Below, piece after piece: positions 1 to 9,354 of a DNA stretch of 64,000 bases. Location: positions 41,397 through 105,396 of the forward strand of contig JAULBX010009327.1 of NCBI GenBank assembly GCA_032358255.1, read 5' to 3'. Every line of letters starts with the position of its first letter. Position 1 is the first letter of the stretch. The notes below the pieces were generated by a model. The model did no database searches and was not told where the DNA came from. It saw only the letters and a list, made by a program, of their open reading frames with translations. The stretch comes from Heterotrichella gracilis. Taxonomy: Eukaryota > Sar > Xanthophyceae > Tribonematales > Xanthonemataceae. A program made the position numbers and the translations under genes.

Positions 1-520
1 CCTGGAGGGGCGCCACCGTTGCCTTCAAGGCGATCGAGCACCACACTCTAAACCTTACATCCCCACCGCCTAAAAACCCTAAACATCTCCTGCTGCGCAG
101 CCACCTGGAGGGGCGCCACCGTTGCCTTCAAGGCGATCGAGCACCACACTCTAAACCTTACATCCCCACCGCCTAAAAACTCTAAACATCTCCTGCTGTG
201 CAGCCACCTGGAGGGGCGCCACCGTTGCCCTCAAGGTGATCGAGCACCACACCCTAAACCCTACATGCCCGCCGTCTAAACCCTAAACGTTCCCTGCTGC
301 GCAGCCACCTGGAGGGGCGCCACCGTTGCCCTCAAGGCGATTGAGCACAACACTCTTGACCCTAAAACCCTACATCCCTGCCGCCTAAACCCTAAACGTT
401 TCCCTGCTGCGCAGCCACCTGGAGGGGCGCCACCGTGGCCCTCAAGGTGATCGAGCACGTGGACAGCAAGCAGCCGGCCATCCAGCGGGAAACTGCGCTG
501 AGCGCCAACATCTCCCACCC
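1..520 (+). repeat. Tandem copies of a kinase exon 5' edge
   Basis: Five tandem copies begin at about 1, 104, 207, 308 and 418, a period of 101-110 bp. Each starts with CCTGGAGGGGCGCCACCGT and runs into the coding stretch for the kinase VALK motif. It then passes through a CCCTAAA-rich spacer ending in TGCTGYGCAG, an acceptor. Only the last copy continues into the rest of the exon (415-576). The first four are decayed shadow copies in the upstream intron. Confidence 0.93.
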
Positions 521-3143
521 CAATGTGGTCATCACCCACAAGGTGGTGACAGTCCCCTCTGGGGAGGGGCTGTCAGGTGCGCTGCGGCTATGGTAGCCAG
601 GAAAATATGGTTCGTTGGGGATGCCTCCCATGGGTTATGACTAGGGTATTACCCGTTACTCCAGGGTGGTGAATCACTGTGATTACACACAAGGTGGTGA
701 CTGTCAACTCTGGGGACGGCTGTCAGGTGCGCTGCCGCTATGGTAGCCAGGGAAGGTTTTGTCCATTGGAATTCACTCCCCTGCCATCGTGTTGGGGTTT
801 GTAACCCCCCATGGTGACTTTACATAAGGTGGTAACAGTCAAGGCTGGGGAGTTTGGTGGCCCCTCTGCCTTTCTAGCTGCCTCTAGGCAGACGCACGCG
901 CTGGCCCAAATTGCCCTGATACGCCCGATCCAGAGTATTTTAAACCCCTGATCCCCACGCCCAGCTAGTCCCCAACTGCACAAAGCAACCTGTTATACCA
1001 CTGCGGCTCAAACCCTGTTCCATTCCACCAAATAGCGTTTCAAGCGCTAATTTGCTGACTAGATTCCACCGAATAGCCTTTCAAGCTAAATCTGCACATT
1101 CCCGCAGGGCTGTCCACAGCTGACGACGCCACCGACGCCAGCAGCATGGATGGCTCCATCAAGAAGTTCATGGAGACCTGGATGGTGCTGGAGTTCTGTG
1201 ACAGGGGGTCCATACAGGACGCCATCACGCTCCCCACCAGGCAGCTCACATTCACCACAGACAGCATCACGGACCTGGTGCGTGCCCTACCCAACGCCTG
1301 CATGTGCGCAGCACCTGCATGTGCGCACCACCAGTCATCATGTTTACAGTGTTCTTTGTGCACCATGGCCACATGATCCCGGTGCCTCCATGTGCCCCCA
1401 TGTCTGGCACCACGCTCCTCAGCTGACCTTCACCAAGGGTAATAAGATAATAAGTCCTATTAGTATCTTATTACCCTTGCCTTCATCAAGAAAGGTGCCA
1501 CTGACCTGGTGCTGCACATCAAGAGGCCAGACGTGTCGATCACGTTAGCACACTCTCTTTATCTATTTACAACATGGAATGCCATTTCACCTGCACAATG
1601 AGGACTGCCTAGGATTTGCACCCTGAACCTTAAACCCTACCCCCCCGGTGTGCGCAGGTGAAGGAGTACGACACCCTGCTTGACATCGTCCAGGGCCTGG
1701 AGTACCTGCACAATGAGGTCTGCTAGGGTTTGCAACCTAAACCCTAAACCCTAAACCCCCCGTTGTGCGCAGGTGAAGGTGTACGACACCCTGCTTGACA
1801 TCGTCCAGGGCCTGGAGTACCTGCACAACGAGAGCATCATCCACGGGGACCTCAAGGCAGCCAACGTGCTGCTCAAGTCAACCCTGCAGACAAGCAGAGG
1901 CTACACATGCAAGCTGGCGGACTTTGGCATGTCCAGGTACAGTATGTGTGCCTTCCCCGTTCACCTGCTTTCGCATGCCGTGATCAGCGGTTCCTTGTAG
2001 GGTAGAGGTTAGTGAGTCAATGGCCAGCCTCCGAGGGATCTTACAAGTAAAGGACATCAATTCGTCGTTGCACCCATCAAGGCCTCTCAAGGTCATGTTG
2101 CATGGTAGGGACACGTGAGGGGATGTCCAGCCTCCGAGGCTGGCCCGTTCTCACTCAGTCTCTTCCTCAACCAACACCCTCATACTTGAGATGAGAAGCG
2201 TAGTTACTATTCATTAAGCCTATGATTTATTGATAATCTACCTAATATTTATTTGCTTATTTGGCATTTCCAGGTCTCTTGACCGCCACACCCACCTGAC
2301 CACCGCCACCTGCGGCACCATCTCCCACATGCCACCAGAGGTGCTGGAGTTCAGGAAGCTCACAAAGGCAGCGGACGTGTACGCATTCGGCATGCTCAGT
2401 AAGTGGAACAGGACCCTTGCCAGGGCTGTGAATGTGTAGGCCTGTTGAGTGGAACTGGAATCTTTGCACCATGCCCTGTCCTGACGGCAAGCACCTTAAA
2501 CCCTACAAGGTCAACACCCTATATCCTAAAACCCTCCCCCTTTGCAGTGTGGGAGCTGTACACTGGTGAGATGCCCTTCCGCGGCCTGTCCGAGGGCGAG
2601 GTGTACGTCAAGGTGGTGGTGGAGAGCTACCGCCCACCGCTGCCGGAGAGCTGCCCCGCAGACTACGTGGAGCTGTTCAGGTGCTGCGTGGTGCAGGACG
2701 TGGCGGAAAGGTGAGGCGGAAGGGGGTGTTAGGGTTGTACATGGGAAAGGGTACACCCTGCATATGGTGGTGGCGGGGGAGCGCTACCGCTGGCCGCTGC
2801 CGGGAAGCTGCCGTATGTGGAGCTGTTTAGGTGCCGCATAGTGCAGGGGACAGGTGAGGCGGACGCTGGAATAGGATTTGAGATGCTGAGCTCCTGAAGG
2901 GTGGCTGGACTAGGGTTTCAAGGGCAGGGTGTAGGGTTGGCGACTGTGGAACAAGTGGTACCGCCTGACGCACCTTTTCCTTCCCCCACTTGCAGGCCCA
3001 CCGTGCGCGAGCTAGTGCAGCGCATCAGCTCCCTCCACAGGGAGGCCAAGGCCAGCTCCCCCCCATCGGTGCAGAACACGCCAACCACCGCACCGCTGCT
3101 GGGCCTGCCCCGCCCCGAACCCATCCCTGGGAGCGCACCGTGA
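415..3143 (+). CDS. TKL/Raf-like protein kinase, 5' partial
   Basis: Serine/threonine-type protein kinase of the tyrosine-kinase-like (plant MAPKKK/CTR1-like) class. Exons read as 415-576, 1108-1277, 1773-1936, 2274-2398, 2548-2710 and 2996-3143; phases agree throughout and TGA ends at 3143. In order, the sequence shows the beta-3 lysine in VALKVIEH, an alpha-C glutamate in QRETALSANISHPNVV, hinge MVLEFCDRGS, catalytic loop HGDLKAANVLL (H-G-D instead of H-R-D), the DFG motif, the GTISHMPPEV segment where APE is replaced by PPE, and DVYAFGMLMWELYTGEMPF. It ends with the C-lobe arginine in the RPTVREL segment and a short Ser/Pro tail. The glycine-rich loop and any N-terminal domain lie upstream of the window. 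The kinase looks catalytically competent. Its substrate cannot be told. Several introns hold duplicated exon edges. Confidence 0.9.
530..860 (+). repeat. Tandem copies of kinase exon 3' edge and donor
   Basis: The exon end around ACAAGGTGGTGACAGTC with its donor TGTCAG|GTGCGCTG and the following GGCTATGGTAGCCAGG recurs at about 538, 688 and 825. The second copy still has the donor; the third is decayed. Period is about 140-150 bp. Confidence 0.85.
1591..1830 (+). repeat. 115-bp tandem repeat holding a duplicate kinase exon
   Basis: CTGCACAA(T/C)GAG recurs at 1591, 1706 and 1821, exactly 115 bp apart, separated by CCTAAACCCTA-type spacer and a TGTGCGCAG acceptor. The middle unit (1658-1717) is a complete 60-bp exon-like block with an acceptor and a GAG|GTCTGC donor. 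It keeps phase 0 and encodes a near copy of the start of the next exon. Confidence 0.92.
2615..2875 (+). repeat. Duplicate of kinase exon 3' part and donor
   Basis: The exon stretch from GAGCTACCGCCCACCGCTGC through the donor GTGAGGCGGA is repeated once at about 2780-2865 (GAGCGCTACCGCTGGCCGCT...GTGAGGCGGA). The copy carries internal deletions and is out of frame, so it sits in the last intron as a shadow. Confidence 0.85.
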
Positions 3144-3212
3144 AGCCAAACGGTGGGGATGCCCCGCCCCGAACCCATCCCAGGGAGCGCACCATAAAGC
3201 CAAACGGGTGGG
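3100..3212 (+). repeat. Direct repeat over the kinase stop codon
   Basis: Two copies of a unit of about 54 bp, CCCCGCCCCGAACCCATCCC...GGGAGCGCACC(G/A)T(G/A)AAGCCAAACGG. The first holds the TGA stop; the second lies in the 3' UTR. The duplication therefore covers the 3' edge of the coding region. Confidence 0.85.
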
Positions 3213-5391
3213 AGAGGTGCACATTGGCACGCAGCGGGAGGGGCCAAGCTGCATTTCAGCTCGGAATGCATAGGGGGCAAAAAATAATCTGATCTGAGGG
3301 GGGCCTAGGAGGGCATTGCTTTTGATGGAATTGTTTGACCAAAAACAGAGGGGAGCCATTGATGTGAGGCTGGCACAAGGTTGTCGCCTGGCATCGTTGA
3401 TAGTCCAAATGGGTTCACATTGGGTTGTGAAATGCAGCACTGAAATGCAGCATTGAATTGCAGCATTGCAATCCCTTTTCCGAGCCGTTGCACCCGTTGA
3501 GCAGACCAGCGTCGACGCTGGCTGGCCATGCATCTGGCTGTGTTGTGTTCTAGTGTATCTTAGGGAATGGGCTGCTTTGGCATTTGACCAGGCACCGCAC
3601 CTTTTCCAGAGTGGTTCAAAATGCGTAACGAATGATCCTTACTTAATGAATCACATGGTTCAGAGCACAGAATGAATGATCCTTCATTTGGTGAATCAGA
3701 ATTACTCAGAGCGCGTGATGGATGCGGCACGCAAAAGGCTTTGATTTTTTTCTAGTTGCTGATGATTGCATTGTAGTGCCTTTGTTATTTGCATGTAGTA
3801 CTTTGGAGGTTTTGTTTCTGCATCGGTTGTTTGTCACTGCCGCAAGCCGTGACGTGAGGCTGTACAAGCTCTGAATCCCAGTGGCCATTCCCGCCACTTT
3901 CAGTTTGTTTTGGATATTCTGGTCATACCTGACCTGGTGGACTGGGAGTAGTGAACGGGCTGTACAGCTGTGCTGCCTGCGACTTGCAATTTCTTATAAA
4001 TCGGACCCAACCGTTTCTTTGTACTGGGCGTTCATAGGGTAGTGGCTAGTGACTGTCTTGCGGCAAAAAAAATCAAGTCAGTGCACTCGGTACTTTGCAC
4101 CATACCCGGTCGTGTAGAATGCATGAAATAAAACTTGGACGGCATGTATCCCACATTATCCACACCACTGTCCACTCATTTACTTTTTCCTTTTTTCAGG
4201 TTTTCCTTTCTCCTGTCCGTTTACGAAAATTCACACCACAATCCCCTTACTGAAGGATGTTATCAATGCTGTGTTTTTCCTACTTTTCCCCCTATCCTGT
4301 TGAGTCTGCTAGACTGGCTCTCCCGCAGGGCCACAAGCCCAGTTTACCACACAGCTGGTGCATATTTGAATGGTCCACAACCGCTTGAATGTATGTTCAT
4401 TACCAATCCGTGACATCACTGGTTTGAGTTGTCAACGCGTGCAAGTCCGTGATGCATAGTTTACTGCACCTTTTATGGCCTTGCCCCAGAGACTATGACA
4501 TTGTGCGGGCCACGCCGAAGTTTGACGTTCAGCGTCACAACTCTTAGGGCCGGCTGATGGTGGTTTGCAAACAGTGTGTCACAATGCCAACGGTTGTTAA
4601 CTTAACAATGACAATGGTTCTTTTAAGACTTCCAGCACATGGGGACCTTGTGCTGTGTTGTAAATTTCCCAGACTGCACGCTCAGCTTATTTAAATTCGT
4701 TCACAATTGCACATTCAACTTGGGCCCATTGATTTTGGATGCCGCATGCGTGTAATATCATACCCTCGGCCACACCCTATCCTGGTAGCCTATGCTGCAC
4801 AGCCTTGTCAGTGAGCCTCAGCCCTGAGGGTACTGAGGTGAGGACTGAGGTGCAGCCCCACATTGTATTTAGTATCATTGGATTGTCAATCCATTGATAC
4901 TAAACACTGTCCAGCACATGAGTTCAATGATCGCAGTGCGCCATCGAGTCAGGGGACATCATGATGGCAGTACTACTTGAAGTCACACGTGTACAGTGTG
5001 GGTGACTTCCTAAACGACAAGCAGAAAGAAACACCCACCGCTTCCGATGAATCAGATTGGCAAGACATTGGCAGTGCAGAGTTCACATGATGTGTTGGCA
5101 TAGGGTTAAACTGAGTTCAGTCAGTCTGCTGCGGCTTCTGAATCAGCCAGCTGCTGCTGCTGCTAGGCCCATTCATGAAAAGGCCCAGCAGAGGTGCAAA
5201 GAAAGTAAGAAAGGGACGCACAATGGTAGGGGAAGTATTTACAATGGTAAGGGAATATTTTTTCTAGTAGACAACAGGGCAGGCGCCTTAAAATTCTCCT
5301 TCGCAACTCCTCTGTGCCTCCCCTTTTCGCACACTCCTCTTCCTCAACCAATGCGCCGGTTCGAGGCTGCGCATGTATGTATGTTATCAAT
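3213..5391. other. Gene-free stretch between kinase and INSIG-like gene
   Basis: No coding exon is supported on either strand; open frames here are short and without recognisable domains. A TGTAA-type algal poly(A) motif occurs near 4658, but it is far from either stop. One strong hairpin lies at 4868-4903. Confidence 0.6.
4868..4903. repeat. Inverted repeat (hairpin)
   Basis: TTTAGTATCATTGGATTG is followed almost at once by CAATCCATTGATACTAAA, giving two 17-18-base arms with one mismatch and almost no loop. It lies in noncoding DNA between two convergent genes and could be a small foldback element remnant or a 3'-end hairpin. Confidence 0.85.
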
Positions 5392-7049
5392 TCATTCTTG
5401 CCCACCATCGGCCTTGGACGCCATCACCTGGTAGATGTGCCTCCCAAGCAGCACATTTGCTGGTGCCCCACAGAAGTACACCCAGCATATCCAGCTGGGG
5501 GTGCCCCAGGCCCAGGGGTGGCTGTAGCTGTACAGGTGGAGCCCATTGATGAGGACGGCCTCCAGAGCTGGGCCGCTGGCTGCTGTGAGGAGGGCGAGGA
5601 ACAGCCCTGCAGCAACACGGAGGGTTCATATCTCTTCAGGGGCCAGGTTTAGGTTGTGGGGCCAGAATGGGCTTTACCAGGCTTGTATTGTTTTTAATTT
5701 GTACTGATTTGTTGGCATTCTTTTCGACGTGTTTATTGTTTGGCATCAATTTATTGATGGGACCAGCTGGAGCACCCTTGCCCGCTCAGTCACTGATGGT
5801 GGGAGCTGCATTGAGAGTCTGCCAGGTGGATGAACCACTGACCATGGGAGGCTACCCTTGAGTGGGTTCTAACCTCGGATGGAACGCTGTGTGTAAAAGA
5901 AGATATGTACTTATTCTGCCAGGACAAACCCAAAGGACCACGCAACCCCCGCCCTTGTTGATCAGTTTATTAGCTCAAACCCTAAACCCAAACCCTAAAC
6001 AGGGTACAGCCCACCTGTGTTGCTTCGGTCAAACGTTCGCCAGTGCAGAACAGCTGTCATCGCCAGGAGCGCATCCAGTGCAGGTACCCCAGCCAGGCGC
6101 ACACCCAAGAGGGGTTCCTCCAACACCCCACTGGCCCAGTACTGCAGCACAAACAGCTTAAAAATGAAAAACATGTTGTACAGCGTACAGCATGTGGTGT
6201 ATGAGCATGGCGAGGCGCAGAAACGCACTTTTACAACATGCGTTCTATCACCATGGAGTGCAGTATTTTTTTTTTATGTAGCAGAAAAATACAGCCCTTT
6301 ATTTTGTTAGACCCACCTGGAGCACAAACAGTGCGATGGCGAGGTGCACTGTGGGCCAGGAAGTAGGTTGAGGGGCAAGGGAGGGGTCCTGGGGCCCAAA
6401 CCTGGTGTCCAAAATCAGCACACCCGTGCCCAGAATTGTGGCTGCAATCCCAAACAGGACAGGGACCCACCTGCACCACGTAGAGCCATGCTCAATAGGA
6501 CTGCATGGACTGCGTTGCTCATACCACATTTGTGGTCACGCGTGTCAACTCAATAGCCCTGTGCATGCACCTTGTGTTGCACCTTGTGTTGCCAGTATGC
6601 AGGTAACGGTAACAGTGCTGACCACAACTTTCATGTGTGGTGGCGTGCTTGGCGGGCATGGCCAGCGAGGGGGCAATAGCTTACCAGCAGGTCTCTAGCT
6701 GCAGGTTGGCAAGATAGAGGGTCACGGGGTTGGCGTAGTGCAAGACGTTGTGGCTCGAGTGCTGTCCGTCGCACACAGGTCCCAGAACTGCTCCGGATAC
6801 GAACATAGCTGCAGCATGTCGCGGCAGGACGTGGGGCTGAAGCTGGTTAGGTGAGCGCCCCGCTGACCACTGGTTTGTAGACTTGGGCTCGGGTGAGGGA
6901 TCGACATCAAGTCCTGCCACAGCAGTGGTGTTGGTGCAACACAAGCAAAGCTCCACCTTTGACACGACATTATTGTGCCAGGTTAGGCTGTATGCATCTC
7001 TCAATAGCTTCCCAAATGTCACGGGCAGCAAGCATTGGCATGCATGCAT
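5392..7049 (-). CDS. INSIG: INSIG-family membrane protein
   Basis: Four exons on the minus strand: 7049-6685, 6470-6317, 6141-6015 and 5606-5392, joining in phase to 286 residues (ATG at 7049, TGA at 5392-5394). The protein matches INSIG landmarks in order: SGAVLGPVCDGQHSSHNVLH (first membrane region), ETCWWVPVLFGIAATILG with a following D, the HLAIALFVLQ helix, then HWRTFDRSNTG (animal INSIG: WWTFDRSRSG), and finally GTPSWICWVYFCGAPANVLL, like SW-PC-FF-GG-GN in INSIG. Length agrees with animal INSIGs (about 225-280). In animals INSIGs are ER proteins that bind sterols and control SCAP/SREBP and HMG-CoA reductase; the role in algae is not known, so function here is inference. The first exon could begin later or have an upstream partner. 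The C-terminus lacks an obvious ER signal. Confidence 0.78.
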
Positions 7050-8120
7050 GCATTAATGACCAGTGATGCATGACCGGAGATGTGAGAGACTGTCGAGCAG
7101 ACTCACTCGAATGTGGTGCTGCCAAGCATCTAGCTTTCGTTCTGCCTGGACGCTGTGCACGGGGGTTGGCGGGTTGATGGAATATTAAGTCGTAATGCCT
7201 CAAACCACCACGACTCCAATGAACGGCCATTGCAATGGCATTGGATTTGAAACCAATAAGAAGTCCGGTGGCCAAGTGGTGCTAATTCGGGAGGAAAGGA
7301 GGTGTACGCGCCTATAAGGCGTTGCGCCGAAGACAGAGTAATGTGAGTGAGGTAACTGGGGCCTAGGCTGTAGGGCTATCGATAGGGCAAGGGCAAGGGC
7401 TAGAGGAGGCACCATGTCAGACACGGTGGTTGGTTACCACCTGAGACATGAATGCCGATTTCAACACTACGTCAGGTCCACTGGGCCTACCTTGTGGGTC
7501 CATGACCCCGCGGTAAGCATGTGTGCGACATTATTAGGTGCAAGTTGCAAGGTTTTTTATAGCATGCCCGCAGCGGGGCTATGTGTCGCCAGCGCCATGT
7601 TCGTTAAAAATGTCATCTTTCATCATAAGACACAATGGTTTGAAGTCATATTGCATCATAGTTGTACTTCCAGCGTGCACAGGCTAGCAGTATACTGGAG
7701 CGACCTCCCATGCACTGGTGCGTAAGTTGAAGTATGGAAAAACAGATGACTGGTACCAGCGTATACTTCAAAGCGATACAAAAAGTAGGCGGCAACTACA
7801 TGGTAGGCAATAGCTTAAATTCCTAGCTAATTAAGCACTGGGTTGCAAATGGGCTGTTGCAAGGCAGCCCAAACTGCTGGGTCCTCTGTACGCCACGCCT
7901 GTCCCCAAACGGTGCGGGTGTTGGTTGACATATATATGGCAAATGGAAATCCTCAAAAGGGTTCTCTTTTGCGAGCTCTATGTGGGTTCACGATGAAATT
8001 GGAGTGTCAAAATAAAACGTCTGGAGAGCAAACTGACCACTTCTGGACTCTGGCACACTAACCTATGCTAGTCCCAGCAAACCACCTGCTGCTGGGTTCC
8101 CCGCCTTCCCAATACCCTCG
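7050..8120. other. Gene-free stretch upstream of INSIG-like gene
   Basis: It holds the INSIG 5' flank and the 3' flank of APS kinase. A GCATGCATGCATGCATT palindromic run lies next to the INSIG ATG. An open frame at 7414-7725 has no recognisable features and no clear splice signals. Confidence 0.5.
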
Positions 8121-8864
8121 TCAGCTGTTGGTAGCTGGGCTGCTTGGGGCAGTGAGGTAGCCCTTGGTCTGCAAATAGTCCAGGATCTGCTTGGCCATCG
8201 TCTCCGGACTGCTCAGCTCCCCATCGCTGGTCCTGGCCTCCACCACAAGCTCGGGGTTCTCTGGCTCCTCATAGGGATCGTCAATTCCTGTGAACCCCTT
8301 GAGCTTCCCGGCCCTGGCCAGCTTGTACAGCCCCTTGGGGTCCCTCTGCTCACACAACGACAGCGGGACCTTCATGTACACCTCCACAAAGTCCCCTTCT
8401 GCCAGCCGTGCCCGCACGCTGTCCCTGTCCTTCTTGTAGGGGGAGATGAAGCTGACCAGGGTGAGGAGGCCGTTATCGCAGAACAGCTTGGATACCTCCC
8501 CTATCCGCCTGATGTTCTCTGTGCGGTCCTCGTGACTGAAACCAAGGTTCTTGTTGAGCCCATGCCGCACGTTGTCCCCATCAAGCAGCACGCTCATCTT
8601 GCCCATGGAGAACAGGGCGTGCTCCAGCGTGCAAGCCACCGTGCTCTTGCCCGACCCACTCAAACCAGTGAACCAGAGCACCACCCCTCGTTGGTTGAGC
8701 ATTGCCTGCTTGTGTTCCCGCTCCACACCCCCCTCATGCCACTTGATGTGGGTGGACTTGTCGACGTGGTAGGGAGTGGTGGCCAGCACCCGGGAGCCGC
8801 AGCTGTTGTACATGCTTCGGGCAGCGCCTTGCAGGAGCCTCCGCGTCGCCTCCCGGCCAATCAT
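8121..8864 (-). CDS. APSK: Adenylyl-sulfate kinase (APS kinase)
   Basis: A single-exon gene of 247 residues that phosphorylates adenosine 5'-phosphosulfate to PAPS, the sulfate donor for sulfotransferases. Visible motifs are the P-loop GLSGSGKST at 67-75, DGDNVRHGLN at 95-104, FISPYKKDRD at 139-148 and KGFTGIDDPYEEP at 189-201. All are diagnostic of the family, and no key residue is missing. The core starts near residue 45. The first 30-40 residues are rich in Arg, Ser and Ala with no acidic residues after position 4, which suggests an organelle (plastid or mitochondrial) transit peptide. The ATG at 8864 is the first in frame. It is divergent from the LSM14 gene, sharing about 490 bp of upstream DNA. 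It is one of the few intronless genes here and carries no tandem exon-edge repeats. Confidence 0.96.
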   Translation of the reverse strand: MIGREATRRLLQGAARSMYNSCGSRVLATTPYHVDKSTHIKWHEGGVEREHKQAMLNQRGVVLWFTGLSGSGKSTVACTLEHALFSMGKMSVLLDGDNVRHGLNKNLGFSHEDRTENIRRIGEVSKLFCDNGLLTLVSFISPYKKDRDSVRARLAEGDFVEVYMKVPLSLCEQRDPKGLYKLARAGKLKGFTGIDDPYEEPENPELVVEARTSDGELSSPETMAKQILDYLQTKGYLTAPSSPATNS

Positions 8865-9354
8865 GCTGGAAAGGAGCGACGGTCAGCAACACGATGCATG
8901 CATGTGGAAAAAAGGGTGCTTGGCAAGTCGGTTGCACGCTACAGCAGCTAAGGTTCACGCTCGAAAAAACAAGTGTATTGTTTGGTTGGTCTCTAGAAAC
9001 GGTGGTTGTTTATTACCTGCTAAGCTAGATCAACAGCGCATCCAGCAACAGGGGCACTAATATGTCCTGGGGAGGTCAAGGGTGCCCTGTCACTCGCTCA
9101 CTCCTCGAGCTTTCGGCATTAATGTCTTTCCACACAAAAGCACTTGAGGGCTAGCGTTGAGCGTGGCGAAAGATAGCTGTTTTATTTGTCTAACTCTGCC
9201 GGTGGTGCAGTTAGTTTACCCGCCGTGCACCGTTGGGGCCTTGCAATTTCATCACTGGTGCCCCTCTTACAAGGTGATGCGTCTGCAGCAGTGATTGACG
9301 TACTGGAGACGTTAACTCTAGCCGCGAACGCTCACCAGGCATCAGTTTATCAGT
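8865..9354. promoter_or_regulatory. Shared divergent promoter region, APSK / LSM14
   Basis: The 490 bp between the start codons of two head-to-head genes must hold both promoters and 5' UTRs. No clear TATA box or other element could be named. Confidence 0.5.

Noticed and set aside
1-520. Telomere or subtelomere at the window start, because of CCCTAAA runs
   Set aside because: The runs are short and lie between copies of a kinase exon edge; the same runs occur throughout the window in introns.
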